A stretch of DNA of 64,000 nucleotides from Eledone cirrhosa (GCA_964016885.1 OZ024740.1:203322377-203386376); one strand, 5' to 3'; shown: positions 42,663-54,200, counted from the first letter of the stretch. Program-made: numbers and translations. Notes: generated by a model from the letters alone, not told the origin.

Positions 42663-45600
42663 CTGCAGTAAGAGAAGATAATAGAATGTAATTAAGGTAA
42701 TAATTAATTATTTGATAATTTGTGATAAGTCAGGTAGATGGACAGATAAATACGTAGTTAGGTAGGTAGGTAGATTGGGTAGACAGGCAAGCAGGTAGAT
42801 GGATGGATAGATAGATGGATGAGCACAGACAAACAGACAGACAGATAGACAAACACTCTGTAAAGTATTTGTTGACTGGAAGAGAACCCAGCCATAGAAA
42901 ACTTGCCAAACAAAAGGTCAGGAGGACTCTTCATCTGTGTGAAAGACATGACAACCATCCTAATGTTGGTGATCAATGTGGTAAATACACCCTGTACACT
43001 CTGTAAAGTAGTTGGTTATAGGAAGGGCATCCTGTTGTAGAAAACCTGCCAAACAATGGGTTGGGAGAATTCTTCAGCTGTGTTAAATACATGACAACCT
43101 CTCTAGTGATTTACACAATAAATGAATGCAGCACACTCTGTAAAGTGGTTGGTAATAGGAAGACTGCTAGTGAAATTAACATACAAGTGACTGAGCATTC
43201 CACAGACATGTGAACCCTAATATAATTCACAGAGAGTTTTATCATGATGCAGTGTGTAAAGAGGCTGACTCTTTGAATTACAGGTACAACTTATTTTTCC
43301 AGCTGAGTTGACTGGAGCAAGATAAAATAAAATGTTTTGTTCAAGGAGGTTGAGAATCAAACTTATGACTTTAATGTAATTCTTAAGTTGAATCAGTATG
43401 ACACAATGTGTGACAAACCAGGATCTATTTTGCTGGGACTTTTGATCAGCCACACACCTGGTCCATGGCCCTCAGAAGATTGTGTCATATAAATCCTAAA
43501 TTTTCCTCTATTATAGGTCCCTAACTCCTCTTCCTTATCAGCACAGGCATTGCATAGGATTTCCCCGAATCTACTGCAGGCTGAAGGTTCCCTATGTTTC
43601 CATGTCTTCCTTCACTAGGGAGAGATTTAGTATTTAAGCCCACTCATCTGTCCTGTTTGCATACCAAGCTATTTCATGGCTGGCTTTGCCAAAAAAAAAA
43701 AAAAAATTAGATTTTCTTTTTCTTTCGCTTGGCAAAGCCAATCATAAAATTGCTCAGTATGCAAATTAGGCTAATCAGCTGATGTATACTTTATGTATAC
43801 TATATATATGTATACTACATATATGTATACTATATATATGTATACTATATATATATGTATACTATATATATATGTATACTATATATTCATCTAAAAAGCA
43901 TAGCGTTATGAGGCTGTTTGCTTGAAAACAAATAGAATATTATTATTATTCGATATAAAACTCACGAATACAGTATTAAATATATTACCTAGAAATAAAT
44001 ATATGGTGTGACAGATAGACAGACATATAGACTGACAGACAGTGTGGCAGATAGATAGACGGGCAGTGAGATAGGCAGGCAAATAGAAAGACCAACATAT
44101 TATATATATATATAAGTGGAAGCTTAGTAAAATTGAAGCTTTGGCTGTGGCCAAGCAAATTCGACCTACAATAAGGAATGAGTAGCAAGGCACTCAATAA
44201 GGGTAGGTCCTTAGAGTAATAACATACATTTAAATAGCTTGACAAATTGAAAATTGCGGTAGGCAAAACCCAACCATGCAATGCCAAAGTAACGAAAGAA
44301 CTAATCAGGATATATATATACATACATACAAAGTGTCCTCAAAAAATGTATTTACACTTTTATTAGAATGCTGTTGAGGTGTGTATACATTTTGCGGGGT
44401 GGGGGGACATCATCATCATCATCATCATCGTTTAACGTCCATGTTCCACGCTTGCATGGGTTTGGACGGGGGTTTTCCCACTTGAGGCAAGAGTGGTTGT
44501 CTTGCTCGCATAGGACTGTCTGGCAGGTTTTCTACAGTTGGATGCCCTTCCTAACACCAACCACATTTACAGTGTGGGGCTGGGAGGTTTTTACTGTGTT
44601 GCCTACATGGCCACATTACAGCGTGGACTGTCTAGCGGGTTTTCTACAGCTGGATGCCCTTCCTAACACCAACCACATTTACGGTGTGGGGCTGGGAGGT
44701 TTTTACCGTGTTGCCTACACGGCCACATTTACAGCGTGGACTGTGTGTTTTTTGTCGTGACACCTACACGATCTCATTTGTTTCGGCCTGGATGTTGTGG
44801 CACCAACATAACTTTGCATTGAAAGGGGCGGTGTGGATGGGGTGGGGGTGGTGGGACGGAGGTGTATTTTGTTAGAGATGCCTACTGACTGTAGTAGGTT
44901 TTACTTTGTATTTAGGTAAGGCGGGTCTTCTCTGTTACTGAGTACCGCCAAAGGTCTCGGTCCAGTGACATTGTCTTGGAGAGGTGTAAGTGTGTGAGGT
45001 CGGAATTTATCAGCTCGTCCCAGGTTTTTCTGGGTCTGCCTACTCCGTGGCTACCATCTATCTTTATTGCCCTGCACTTTGTTATACAACTGTCGTCTTT
45101 CATGCGCATCACGTGACCATATCAACGTAGCCTTCTCTCGAGTAAACAACATCTGATCCCTCTTATTTCTAATTTTTTCCTTAGTTCGTTTATGCTTTGC
45201 TTCTGTATATATATATATATATATATAAGTCAGTATTAAACATATTTGATGTAAGGAATGATAAATAACTAACTAGAAATTATATGAAGTGGGGAGTAAT
45301 AATATTTCTATTTTCCCAACAAGTATGGCTAACAACTCTGGATATATTTTCGTTTTATTCTGACATCATCAGTTACAGATTTCCAACAAACCAATCACTG
45401 CTTCACTGCATTTATACCAGTGACAACAACAAGGGAGTGTCTATAAATTCAATACAGAACAAATATCACATGAGAAATTATTTGTAAAGCACCCGAACTA
45501 CACTATTGCAAAGTAAACTTCAACCACTCACCCATGCAAGTACTCTCGGGTCCCAAATAATAAGAGTGGGGATGGATATTTGCTTAAATTCTTATAAACA

Positions 45601-48600
45601 AGGGGTTGGGAAATCGGTAATTGTATAGTGTACATTCGTAAATATGGGATTTCTTGTAATGTTCTTTTTTTGTCATATATAATGGGGTTTTTTAATGTAA
45701 AATAAAATTATTATTAGATTCTCTAGCTGCTGTATCAATATGAATCATTTACAATAAAATTTTGCTGAAGATAGATTAGTAAAATTTAATAAGCAACGGA
45801 AGAGGGAGGGGGGGGGGGTTAAATCTGAAAAATTAATAAGCGAGGAGTGGGGTGACTACTCAAGACCTAAAAGTACTTAACTTTTAAAAATTCAGACCAT
45901 ATAGTAGTATGTAAATACCATGATATTAATAGTATAGTATATGCTATACATAATATACAAAGTATAGTATATTCTATAATAGTACAGCATCTGCTATAAT
46001 AGTAAATTCTATAATAGTACAGTATCTTCTATAATAGTTTAGTATATGCTAAACTAGTAAAGTATTGGTAATAACAACAATAGAAAAAATAATTGCTGTG
46101 TTTGATTTACTTACTGAAAGTCATTATAAATAAATCGACAATCATTTGGGAATAGAATCCAGTTGAAATACATCTCTGGTGTACAAACTGTCGTAAAAGT
46201 AAGGTGCGACCCATACAGACCACAGAACAAGAAGAATATCATGCAGGTTAGAAATATTCGGTGGTTACTGGCGCCAACACAGTTGTCGATCCTACAGTTT
46301 CAAGACAGAAAAATGAAGGAAAAGATGCATTTTTATTATTTTTTTTAATTTGGATCTGGAAAAAAGAATGATAATTATTATTATTATTATTATTATTCAT
46401 AGTTTGTACAGTAAATATAATGATTACTTGGTTATCCAAGAATGAGGAACCATGTTGAATGCCTTCTTGTAATCTATCCATCCCATGGCAAGACCAGTAT
46501 GTCTCATCTTGTAGTTCCTTAATATCATCTTGTCAATAAGTAACTGGTCTTTTGTACCACAGGACTTTTTTCAGCATCCTTTCTGTTCCTTCGGCAATAA
46601 GTTGTTAATGTTGAGGTCGTGGTAGATTTCCTCAGACATATTGCTTGTTAGCAATTTCCATATCATGGGCAGACATGTGATAGGCCTATAGTTGTTAACA
46701 TTGTTACTGGCAATGGTGGCTCAACGGACTGTCCATGTTGGTGGTCCTGTGACTGGGTCACTATTTGTTTTGTGGTCTTTGCAAAGTTCATACAGCATCA
46801 GTACATCGTTGTTCCAGGCCTGGAAGTTGTTGGCAGCATGCATGTTCGGTTGCATTATGCTAGACTACATCATCATGTGAGTGTTGAAGTTTTTTTTCTC
46901 TTTCCTCATGCTCTTGTGGTGTTGCTTCTCTTGTGTTGATGATGTGGGGTTGCATTGCCTGGATGTAGTTTGGCAGGCTGTCTACTGACATTCTGCCAGA
47001 CTTGTCCATTGGAAAGCATACAATTTCTTCATTTCACAAGTGCTGTATGAGTTTACGCAAACCATTTGCGGATTTTTACCCAAGTTGCTGGACCAAAATT
47101 AAGCAGAAAACATAAGTGCAATAGCATCAACATCACAACCAGTAATTAAGGACAAGATAAAGACACACAAAGACACATAAAAACCAAACTAAACAAACTA
47201 AAATAAACCAAACATACACAAATAGAACAAGAAACCAACTAGTGACAAGTAAATAACAAATTAGTCACTGAGGAGGTCACAGAATGTGTGGCAAAAGAGC
47301 TTTGATAATAAATAAACAGCTATCCAGTTATTAAACCAACCAAGTGGAAATCTGTAATAAATTGAAATGAAAATCAACAGGTGCATGTGTTTTTATTGGC
47401 AGCATGACTCTCCTAAAGTATAACAATATATATATATTTTACATATCATAATAGGTGTTTAAAGTGTCATACTACTTAAAATATAAAACATTAACTGAAT
47501 GTACACTCAATTCTTGTTAGTAGAGTATAAATTATATTTCCTGAGTAGAAAAGTGTCAGTGACTTCGAAGTTTCAACTTATTCATTTCATCTCCTCACTT
47601 GTACCCTTAACAATGTTTGCAGGAAGAGGTGTCATTCTGCAGTGAATTGGGCACCCTGACCCAGCATGTCTTGTGATGTTAGGGTTCCCTTGAAGCCATT
47701 AATCTACTTCTACCTAATCCAGTCACTGGTCATGTGGCCAGACATCCTCGTGTTATATACATAATGGGTTGGTTGTTAGGCTGGTAGTTTGGCATTCCTG
47801 TGACATGTCTGAACTATCATATTCTTAGGTTGACCTCTAGTCATGTGGCCAGAGATCTTTGTCTTATACATACAATGGGCTGGTTGGTTGGTTAGCATTT
47901 TTGTGACATGTCTGAGCCATCATACTCTTAGGTTGACAACTGGTAATGTGGCCAGAGATCTTTGTGTTATACACATAATGGGCTGGCTGATAGGTTGGCA
48001 TTCTTGTGACAACTCTGTTGTTGTATGTAACAATGGATTGGTGTTGTCCCCACTATCTTTTCTGGTTTTGTTGATAGCATTTCTAAGACAGAACATCTAA
48101 CAGTTTGCCACTTTACAATCTAGAGGTTTAGTCAGAGTGCAGGTATTTTATTTGTTAGATTTGTTTATTGGACTATATAGCTCAGAAATACTGATAAAAT
48201 ATATTCAAATATATTCACATATATCATCATTAATATCATTTTTACAGATTTTTGTATTTTTTTCATGCTTGCGTTGATTAGACAAGCCCTTTCCAGTATA
48301 TCTTTCCTCCACTTGTCTCTTTCCTTTGCCATCTCTCTTATGAGGTTCACTATTCTAGGGTCAGCTTTCACTATTTCTACACATGTCCACTTGAGCCTAC
48401 CTCTACCATATCTTTCTTCTACTTGGAATTCCTGGCACTTCATTGCTCAAGGAACATAATCCATTTGTAATACATGTCTATATCAGCATAATTTCTGTCT
48501 CTTGTACACTACATATAATTCCTCTTATTCTCAGTTTTTCTTTCAACTCATCTGTACATTGTTGTTCATGCAACTAACGCTTCATAACTAGTGGAGCATG

Positions 48601-51600
48601 CTAGCCTAATTATCTTTCTAACCTTCCCACATTCTCTGCATTCAGTGTCCATATCTCCCTACCATGCAACACAGGCATCATATAATCCCATTACTCAAAG
48701 AGCAAGAATCCCTTTGTTGTTGGTAGAGGTAATAACTTCCAGAATGTTTTTCTAAATCTAAATTGGAAATATTTGCATCCAGTCAGAACAAAACATAAAT
48801 ACGTCAGTGAAATGAGGGTTTGAAAGAAATATTAATGACATTCTTGAAATTGTGATTATATTATAGTAGACATAGCCCTGTGGTTAAGAAATTTGCTTTA
48901 CAACCATGTGGCTTCAGGTCCTATCCCATGGTGTAGCACTTTGGGTAAGTATCTTCTATAGTCTTGGGTTAACTAACGTGAATTTGGTAGACTGAAACTA
49001 TAGACAAGTGTGTCAAAAAGAGAAACACTAAAAGCCATACTTACCAAACACAATGGTGATCTCGAACAGCTATGCATGAACTACAGACATAACAATGTCC
49101 AGATCTGGGAAGTTTCCGATTGTTACAAAATCCACACCATGTAACTAGATATAAACCTGGAAGTAAATTAACATTAATGTAACAAAAAAATAGATCATTT
49201 AGGTAAATTAATTGAGTTCTAATTAACAAAGATTGATACACTGAAATGAATTGAACCTCTGTCGGTTTTGACAATGAGTATTCCAGTTGTTCAATCAATG
49301 GAATGGCCTACTCATTAAATTAACATGTAAGTGGCTGAGCATTCTAAGGACATGTATACCCTTAACATAATTCTTAGGGCAATTCAGCATGACACAGTAT
49401 GTGATAAGGCTAGCCCTTTGAATTACTGATAAAATCCATCTAACAGGCTTCCAAACAGTTTCTGTCTACCCAATTCCATTCACAGGGCTTGGATTAATCC
49501 AAAGCTATGGTAAATAACACTTACCTAAGATGCCATGCAGCCAGTCGAACCTAAGACTTTATGATTGCAAACCAAACTTCTTAACCATTCAGCCATGCTG
49601 CATCCACATTGAAATGTTATAATAAGAATCATCATCATCTTTAATGTCCATTTTTCCATGCTAGCATGGGTTAGACAAGTTGTCCTGTTGTGAGATAAGT
49701 CAGGTCAGATGACCATGTCTTGCTAATACAAAACTGTTTCTGGCTTGGTTTCTAAAGCTGGATGCTAACCTCATTTACATTGTGGACTAAATGCTTTTTA
49801 TCGTAACACCAAACCAACCACTTTATAGTGTGGTCTGGGTACTTTTTTTCATGACACCAACATGACCACTTTACAGTGTGGGCTGGGCACTTTTTGTCAT
49901 GTCACCAACATGACCACTTTACAGTGTGGACAGGATGCTTTTGACATGGCTCCAAAACAACCACTTTACAGTGTGGAATGGGCGCTTTTTGTCATGAAGG
50001 CTAGGTGTTCTTTTGTCACGACACCAATACGGGCACCTTACATGGTAGACTAGGAGATTTTGTTGTCACCAGCATGACTGCCTTACAGAGTGGATTGAGT
50101 GCTTTTAGCCATTTCAGCAGCATTGTGGGAGAGCATGTTCATCTATCCATGCTTGTATACATGGGATTGTCAAAAGTGGGGATGGAGGTGCATATATGGA
50201 GGGTGGGGATTGGAGAGGTAGGTTAAGGCAGTGCCTCAAAAGTGTAAACTGGGAGGTTGTGTGTAGGGTGGAGTGTTAAGGTGTGGCGGTGTATGGAAGG
50301 GGTGAGTGAAGTGGTGTATGGTGTATACTAGAGACCACTGTACATTATTTCATCCCATGTGCATGGGAAGGCAGGTCTTCTGCATTACTGTATAATGCCA
50401 GAGATCTCGATCATGTGCCATCACCTTTGAGAGGTGCAAACTCCAAAATTTAGAACATACAAGTGAAACAGGATACTCCAATCCATCTAAGATGACAGTA
50501 ACTCCAACTAAGAACTGAAAGCATGACAGCCCAAGCCTTCTCAGACCAGAATAGAAAGCAGATGTATGATGATAATATCATTGTTTATGTATTTATCATC
50601 TGTTTATATCAATAGATTTAGTGGTTAGGGTATTAAGATCACAATCATAAGGTCATTGGTTCAATTCCCAGACTGAGCAGTTTGTTGTGTCTTTGACCTC
50701 ATTAGGTCAAGTCTACTCAATTGAAAAGAATGAGTATCAACAGTATCTGGGAGTTAACCCTGTAACAGATTAGTATCTTATCTCAGATAGATTCTCATAC
50801 TCTCAGTCACTTAAAACCATTGAAACCAAGATAAGCTTTGATTTGATGAACTTCTAAGCTTGGGAGAGGCTTTAACTTTTATTAAATTAAACAATAGGAG
50901 GATTTTGAAAAATTGACATATTTGCAGTTGGATTTTTCATTTTTTAAATTTATTTTATTGTAGGCTGGATACAGATATGACAGTCTTGTAGGCTGGTTAC
51001 AGATATGACCAAATGGTTATGAAGGTCCTGGGTTCAATCTCACTGTGTGACATTTTCAGATGGAAACTCTTTAGAAGCCTGTCCAATTGACTGCATTTAT
51101 CATTCAAAGGTCCAGTCATGGTCCAAACTGTGTCATACTAATTCTCCCTGGAAATTTTGATAAGAGAATGTATCTGTGGAATGTTTAGCCACTTATCCAA
51201 TCATAAAAAATTAAATGTATCTGAAATTCTAAAAGTCAGCCATGTCATACACTATTATGCTGAATCTCCTTGAGAATTACATTAAGTGCACAAGTCTATG
51301 GAATGCTCAGCCACTTACAATAGAATTGTTTCTACTTTAGGCACAAAGTCAGCAATTTGAAAGGGTGGGGAAAGTCAATTAAATCAACCCCAGTGCATTA
51401 TTGGTGCTTTATCGACTCTGTAAGGATGATTGGCAAAGTTAACCTCGGCAGGATTTGTACTCGGAACGTAAAGGGCCGTAACTCTGTCACAAAGCATGTT
51501 GTCCGACGCTCACCAATATAATACAAGATGGACTATAGCTGCAATCCAAAAGACCAGCCTTGTCTCATACTAAATTTCTTTGAGAATTGTATTAAGGCTA

Positions 51601-54149
51601 CACTCGTTTGTAGAATGCTCGACCACTTACATGTTAATTTCACAAGCAGATTATTCTGTTTATCAAACAGCTAGAACATTCACTGTCAAAACCCATCGAG
51701 AACCATTCCAGTTCATTTACTTAATAAAAAAAAGAAACAAATTGCTGACAAACCTTCAATTGGTCGTGAATCTATCCATGTGATTTCCTGAGCAGGTATC
51801 ATAATACTGTTGTCTATTTCTATATTGTAACTCTCATTCTCAATTTGTTTGGAAGTTGTAAGCTTGGCTTTATGGAGAATTTTTGGTGATTTTTTCGTCT
51901 GATACAAGCAATAAAGCATTATTAAAAAGGCTGTGAAGAGCAACAGAAATTCCCACAGTAATATTTTACGGAAACCAACGACAAATGTTTGAAAGACAAA
52001 GTAACTAAATAGAATGGAGATGTTTGCCCATGTGGAAAAGAATTTGGTCCTCATCCTACTGTGGTGGCGCCGCCAGAAATGGTAACTCACTAACATAATG
52101 ATCGGCATGGAAATGAATGTAATTATTGTGGTGACAGGCCCTATAGTGCCAATCAAGATGCATGATGGTATAACAATGACAGGGAGAATGACATCAAGAC
52201 GAACCTGGACTGCCCCATGACCACAACATGAAGGTATACGACAGCGATCAATGATGGTAGCGTTCACATCTTTCATTGTATCACTTGGTATCTCCTTACA
52301 GCACAGGCAACTGATCAAAATAGAGAGAAACATGGAAAAGATTTCCATTAAGTATTATCAAATTACGACTGCAAAATGTATAGTGTGTATATGTATTTGT
52401 ATATGCACACACGTTGACCTATGGATGCACGCACACACACAAACAAAGCCAACAATTTTGTGGGAGGTGAAAGTCAATTAAATTGACCCCAGTGTGTTAC
52501 TGGTACTTTATTTTATTGACCTTGGCATTAAAGATGGTACAACATGGCACAGAATTGTATAATGTGGGTTTTATCATGAGAAAAATGTTCAACAGAAACA
52601 ACAAATGTAAAAATTCTAAGAGAAAATTACCCAATAGTTTCAATACTCCTCAGCTCCCAGAACTGGGAATTCTCTCATTATGCTGGGAATTCTCCCATTA
52701 TGCTGCCAATTGCAGTGGATATCTGCCAAGAGGTCACTGAACATGTCTAGCATATAAGCATAAAACTCAAAGGGCAGACCATCCAAACCAAGTAACTTAC
52801 CCCTTCTGCAATAAATGACTCAGATTGTGACTTTCTTGCTATGCTGTGCCTCCATCACTTGGGCCCATTGAACGGCATTCATTCCCTCCTGTCTAAGAGC
52901 ATATATCCTCTGACAATGCAGCCTTCACATTTTGTGTTGAAGAATTGGTCAAGAGCCAGTCTCACCACAAATACATCAATTGCATTGCCTTGGATGTTTG
53001 GAAGGGCATCCAGCTATAGGAACTCTTCAGCCATGTCAAGGACACAACAACTTCCCTAATGCTGGGGCCATGGTAAAACACCCAAGTTCTTCAGTATTTT
53101 CAAAATGATTTGAAAATCATAGGTAGTGTATTTTAATTGCAATGTAGTAAGAAAAGGGTTAAACATTATATTTGTAAAATGTGCCACCAATGTGAGAAAT
53201 TTAGATGGTTACAATTTAGATGATCACAATGTTATTTTGCCCAGGTCAATTCCAAATGAACAGACCAGGATGTTCCAACCATCATCATTCCACTTTTTTT
53301 TTCTTAAGATACAAGGTGACCTCTCCAGTGTTGGTTCCACTATAAAATGTACCGAGTACACCATGTAAAGTGGTTGACATAATAGTGTTAACAATATGGT
53401 ATTAGGAAGGGCATCCAAACCCTGTAAAAATAAGGTAGGGAGAAGTCTTCAGTCACATGAAGAGCATGACAACTTCCCTAGTGTTAATGCCACAATAAAA
53501 TGCACTCTATATATTCTGTCAAATGGTAGTGCTGGTATCATAATAAAATTCCCCCAGTACACACTGTAAAGTGGTAGTATTGGTTCCACAATAAAATGTG
53601 CCCAGTACACTCTAGAGTGGTTGGTGTTAGGAAAAGCAACAAGCTATAGAAACCATGTCACACTGGAATGTATTGAGCAAGGTGGACCATAGCTTTGATT
53701 AAACACTAACTTGGTATGTAACAACCTATCTAATCTATGCCAGCATAAAATGATAACAGTGTTGATGATGATGATGATGATGATGGTGATCATGATGATG
53801 ATGATAAAATGTATCAAAAAATAAATTATCCAATATGTCCCTTATTCCTTCAATAAGTTGGAAAGGTTTTTATTTCCTTGGCAACACTAAAGAGTCTTCT
53901 GTACACTGATGTCTCCATTTCTTTGTACTAACTACTTTACAGAGTATACTGGTTGCATTTTACCAAAGTTAAGTTGTCATGTCCTCAGCAAGACTAAAGA
54001 GACCATAGGTTATCTCAGATAAGAAAAGAAACTTACTCATCACAAGCTTTATCCAAATCCTCACAATCACAACAGCAAGCCATAATGTGACTTCTCTCCC
54101 CATTTTTGTTGATGTATTCACAACAACATAGAACTGATTGGTCAGACAT
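42410..54149 (-). CDS. ZDHHC23: ZDHHC23-like palmitoyltransferase, five coding exons
   Basis: DHHC enzymes transfer palmitate from palmitoyl-CoA, through the DHHC cysteine, to cysteines of target proteins at Golgi, ER or plasma membranes. The spliced CDS (113+557+112+177+253 nt) encodes 403 residues, close to the human length of about 409. Predicted layout: Cys-rich N-terminus (C8-C10, C25-C29), four membrane segments (about 80-190), DHHC cysteine-rich domain (231-274), two more membrane segments (about 273-297 and 324-350), then NITSQEL in the place of the family TTxE motif. The core is complete: C231-x2-C234-x9-H244-C245-x2-C248, D256-H257-H258-C259, C265, N270 and F274. All junctions are GT-AG and in phase. 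The N-terminus aligns block by block with vertebrate ZDHHC23, as do RIP and [11 protein letters not shown]. No break was seen. Confidence 0.92.
42725..43190. repeat. Intron 4: GATA/GACA simple repeat and LINE 3' UTR remnants
   Basis: 42730-42855 is made of GGTA, GATA, GATG and GACA runs. 42855-43170 has two diverged units with TGTAAAGTAGTTGGTTATAG / GGAAGGGCATCC, as in subfamily B 3' UTRs. Confidence 0.5.
43656..43765. repeat. Imperfect foldback with 37-bp arms
   Basis: 43656-43692 (TTTGCATACCAAGC ... GGCTTTGCCAA) and 43729-43765 (TTGGCAAAGCC ... CAGTATGCAAA) are imperfect reverse complements around an A-rich and T-rich loop. Small MITE-like structure in intron 4. Confidence 0.65.
43780..43890. 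repeat. Tandem TGTATACTATATATA repeat
   Basis: Six TGTATACTA-type units of about 16-20 bp, in intron 4 of the ZDHHC23-like gene. Confidence 0.8.
44400..45215 (-). mobile_element. RTE-like LINE, subfamily B: C-terminus, repeat-bearing 3' UTR and tail
   Basis: On the minus strand, 45210-44912 encodes the C-terminal block ([37 protein letters not shown]). The 3' UTR follows and includes two units of about 119 bp (CTACAGCTGGATGCCCTTCC ... GTTGCCTACACGGCCAC; 44515-44745). It ends with the hairpin CCCATGCAAGCGTGG, GGACGTTAAAC and (GATGAT)n at 44410. This copy shows that the (CAT)n-ACGTCC repeats seen across the window are the 3' ends of this LINE. Confidence 0.8.
45220..46114. other. Intron 4, AT-rich; tandem AGTATA/CTATAATAGT repeat at the right end
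   Basis: 45900-46065 repeats CTATAATAGTACAGTATCTT-like units of about 20 bp. The rest has a G-run at 45815 and no coding segment. Confidence 0.5.
46115..46291 (-). CDS. ZDHHC23: ZDHHC23-like exon 4: end of DHHC domain and fifth membrane segment
   Basis: The acceptor is AACTGTAG before 46291 and the donor is CA|GTAAGT after 46115. The first base completes W261. The exon then reads [36 protein letters not shown] and on to [17 protein letters not shown] is the standard C..N...F completion of the DHHC domain. No ATG-initiated frame shows this exon; it appears only when the exon is read between its splice sites. Confidence 0.9.
46430..47040 (-). pseudogene. R4/Dong-like LINE reverse transcriptase relic in intron 3
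   Basis: The minus strand reads [40 protein letters not shown], a stop, then [18 protein letters not shown] and [17 protein letters not shown]. These blocks are typical of R4/Dong-type LINEs. A further block upstream (about 47030-46900) reads [20 protein letters not shown]. The in-frame TGA and missing downstream RT mark it as dead. Confidence 0.7.
47090..47430 (+). mobile_element. Penelope-like element 3' end in intron 3
   Basis: AACATCACAACCAGTAATTA and AACAAGAAACCAACTAGTGA match the region downstream of the GIY-YIG frame (9050-9188, reversed). GAGGTCACAGAATGTGTGGC and the terminal ACAGGTGCATGTG ... AAGTATAACAATATATATA follow. It gives the order of the 3' end that is broken up elsewhere. 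Confidence 0.55.
48235..48765 (-). mobile_element. C-terminal relic of RTE-like LINE, subfamily A, in intron 3
   Basis: The minus strand carries [18 protein letters not shown], then KADPRI...[11 protein letters not shown], matching the C-terminal domain at 190-592. 48650-48720 matches the adjacent upstream part (CCATGCAACACAGGCATC). The hairpin tail is degenerate. Confidence 0.65.
48868..49010 (+). mobile_element. tRNA-derived SINE of a second family, diverged
   Basis: GCCCTGTGGTTAAGAAATTT with ACAACCATGTGGCTTCAGGT, then a GGTCCTATCCC B-box-like stretch, GTAGCACTTTGGGTAAGTAT and GAATTTGGTAGACTGAAAC. The order matches a common cephalopod SINE as I remember it. Confidence 0.65.
49045..49156 (-). 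CDS. ZDHHC23: ZDHHC23-like exon 3: DHHC zinc-binding, catalytic domain
   Basis: The 112-nt exon runs from acceptor CTTCCAG to donor TG|GTAAGT. It encodes [20 protein letters not shown], then [17 protein letters not shown]. The DHHC cysteine (C259 in the assembled protein) is the acyl acceptor, and all zinc ligands expected in this segment are present. The last Trp codon is split across the next intron. Confidence 0.92.
49633..50470 (-). mobile_element. RTE-like LINE, subfamily B 3' part, with 64-bp 3' UTR repeats
   Basis: Tail and hairpin at 49633-49675 (ATCATCATC, CCATGCTAGCATGGG). 49795-50110 holds five or six units with CACTTTACAGTGTGG and TTTTTGTCATG. 50350-50460 matches the C-terminal coding end of the copy at 44920-45000 (GGCAGGTCTTCTGCATTACT). 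Located in intron 2. Confidence 0.7.
50600..50790 (+). mobile_element. tRNA-derived SINE in intron 2
   Basis: A-box-like TTTAGTGGTTAGGGTAT and B-box-like GGTTCAATTCCC, then TTGACCTCATTAGGTCAAGT and a short tail. A different body from the SINE at 13498. Confidence 0.65.
50960..51240 (+). mobile_element. Diverged tRNA-derived SINE in intron 2
   Basis: ACCAAATGGTTATGAAGGTC and GGGTTCAATCTCACTGTGTG form a tRNA-like head; TCCAGTCATGGTCCAAACTG and a similar AAAGTCAGCCATGTCATACA follow. A 28-bp duplication (TGTAGGCTGGATACAGATAT / TGTAGGCTGGTTACAGATAT) precedes it. Confidence 0.45.
51312..51525 (-). mobile_element. tRNA-derived SINE with extended 3' body in intron 2
   Basis: Reverse orientation of the 13498 family: AATTGTTTCTACTTTAGGCA ... 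TAACCTCGGCAGGATTTGTA ... TGTTGTCCGACGCTC. It has an additional GGGGAAAGTCAATTAAATCA insert in the tail. Confidence 0.75.
51754..52310 (-). CDS. ZDHHC23: ZDHHC23-like exon 2: N-terminal membrane domain
   Basis: The acceptor is CTCTCTATTTTGATCAG before 52310 and the donor is GAAG|GTTTGT after 51754. It encodes [20 protein letters not shown], then DRCRIP, followed by four hydrophobic segments (around [44 protein letters not shown] and [15 protein letters not shown]). The hinge then reads [13 protein letters not shown]. The upstream in-frame ATG at 52348 lies in the polypyrimidine tract and is not the start. Confidence 0.88.
52452..52540 (-). mobile_element. SINE tail fragment in intron 1
   Basis: Only the tail body is left: GTGAAAGTCAATTAAATTGA and TGTTACTGGTACTTTATTTT. 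It lies 140 bp upstream of exon 2. Confidence 0.65.
52960..53802 (+). mobile_element. Subfamily B LINE 3' UTR repeats and tail in intron 1
   Basis: Repeated GGAAGGGCATCCA and AGTGTTGGTTCCACTATAAA / ATGTACCGAGTACACC units (at least four between 52985 and 53640). They lead to ATCTATGCCAGCATAAAATG and a (GATGAT)n tail at 53762-53802. Confidence 0.6.
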
Positions 54150-54200
54150 TTGGAATAAGTTAATCCAATGCACTTTACTTCTGATTTCAATTAAAATTCC
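54037..54200 (-). CDS. ZDHHC23: ZDHHC23-like exon with start codon (coding 54149-54037)
   Basis: The exon opens after CTTTTGCTTTCTAATTTCAG (acceptor ending at 54201). The ATG at 54149-54147 starts [20 protein letters not shown], which continues [17 protein letters not shown]. The donor is GA|GTAAGT after 54037, leaving two bases of a split codon. Only 51 nt of this exon precede the ATG. They are open in frame, so an upstream start in a previous exon cannot be excluded, but the match of CCCEYI...NGE..H to the family N-terminus supports this one. Confidence 0.85.

Noticed and set aside
43656..43765. A microRNA-type hairpin
   Set aside because: The arms are imperfect around a low-complexity A/T loop and resemble a small repeat; no feature favours processing as a miRNA.
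49041..49298. The whole 85-codon frame as a coding unit
   Set aside because: Only 49045-49156 is exon; the part before it lies in intron 2, upstream of the CTTCCAG acceptor.
52311..52348. ATG at 52348 (-) as the ZDHHC23 start, giving [17 protein letters not shown]
   Set aside because: This segment is the pyrimidine-rich acceptor region. The upstream exon at 54149-54037 joins in phase and matches the family N-terminus much better.
52251..52481. Plus-strand frame over ZDHHC23 exon 2
   Set aside because: Shadow of the real exon on the other strand.
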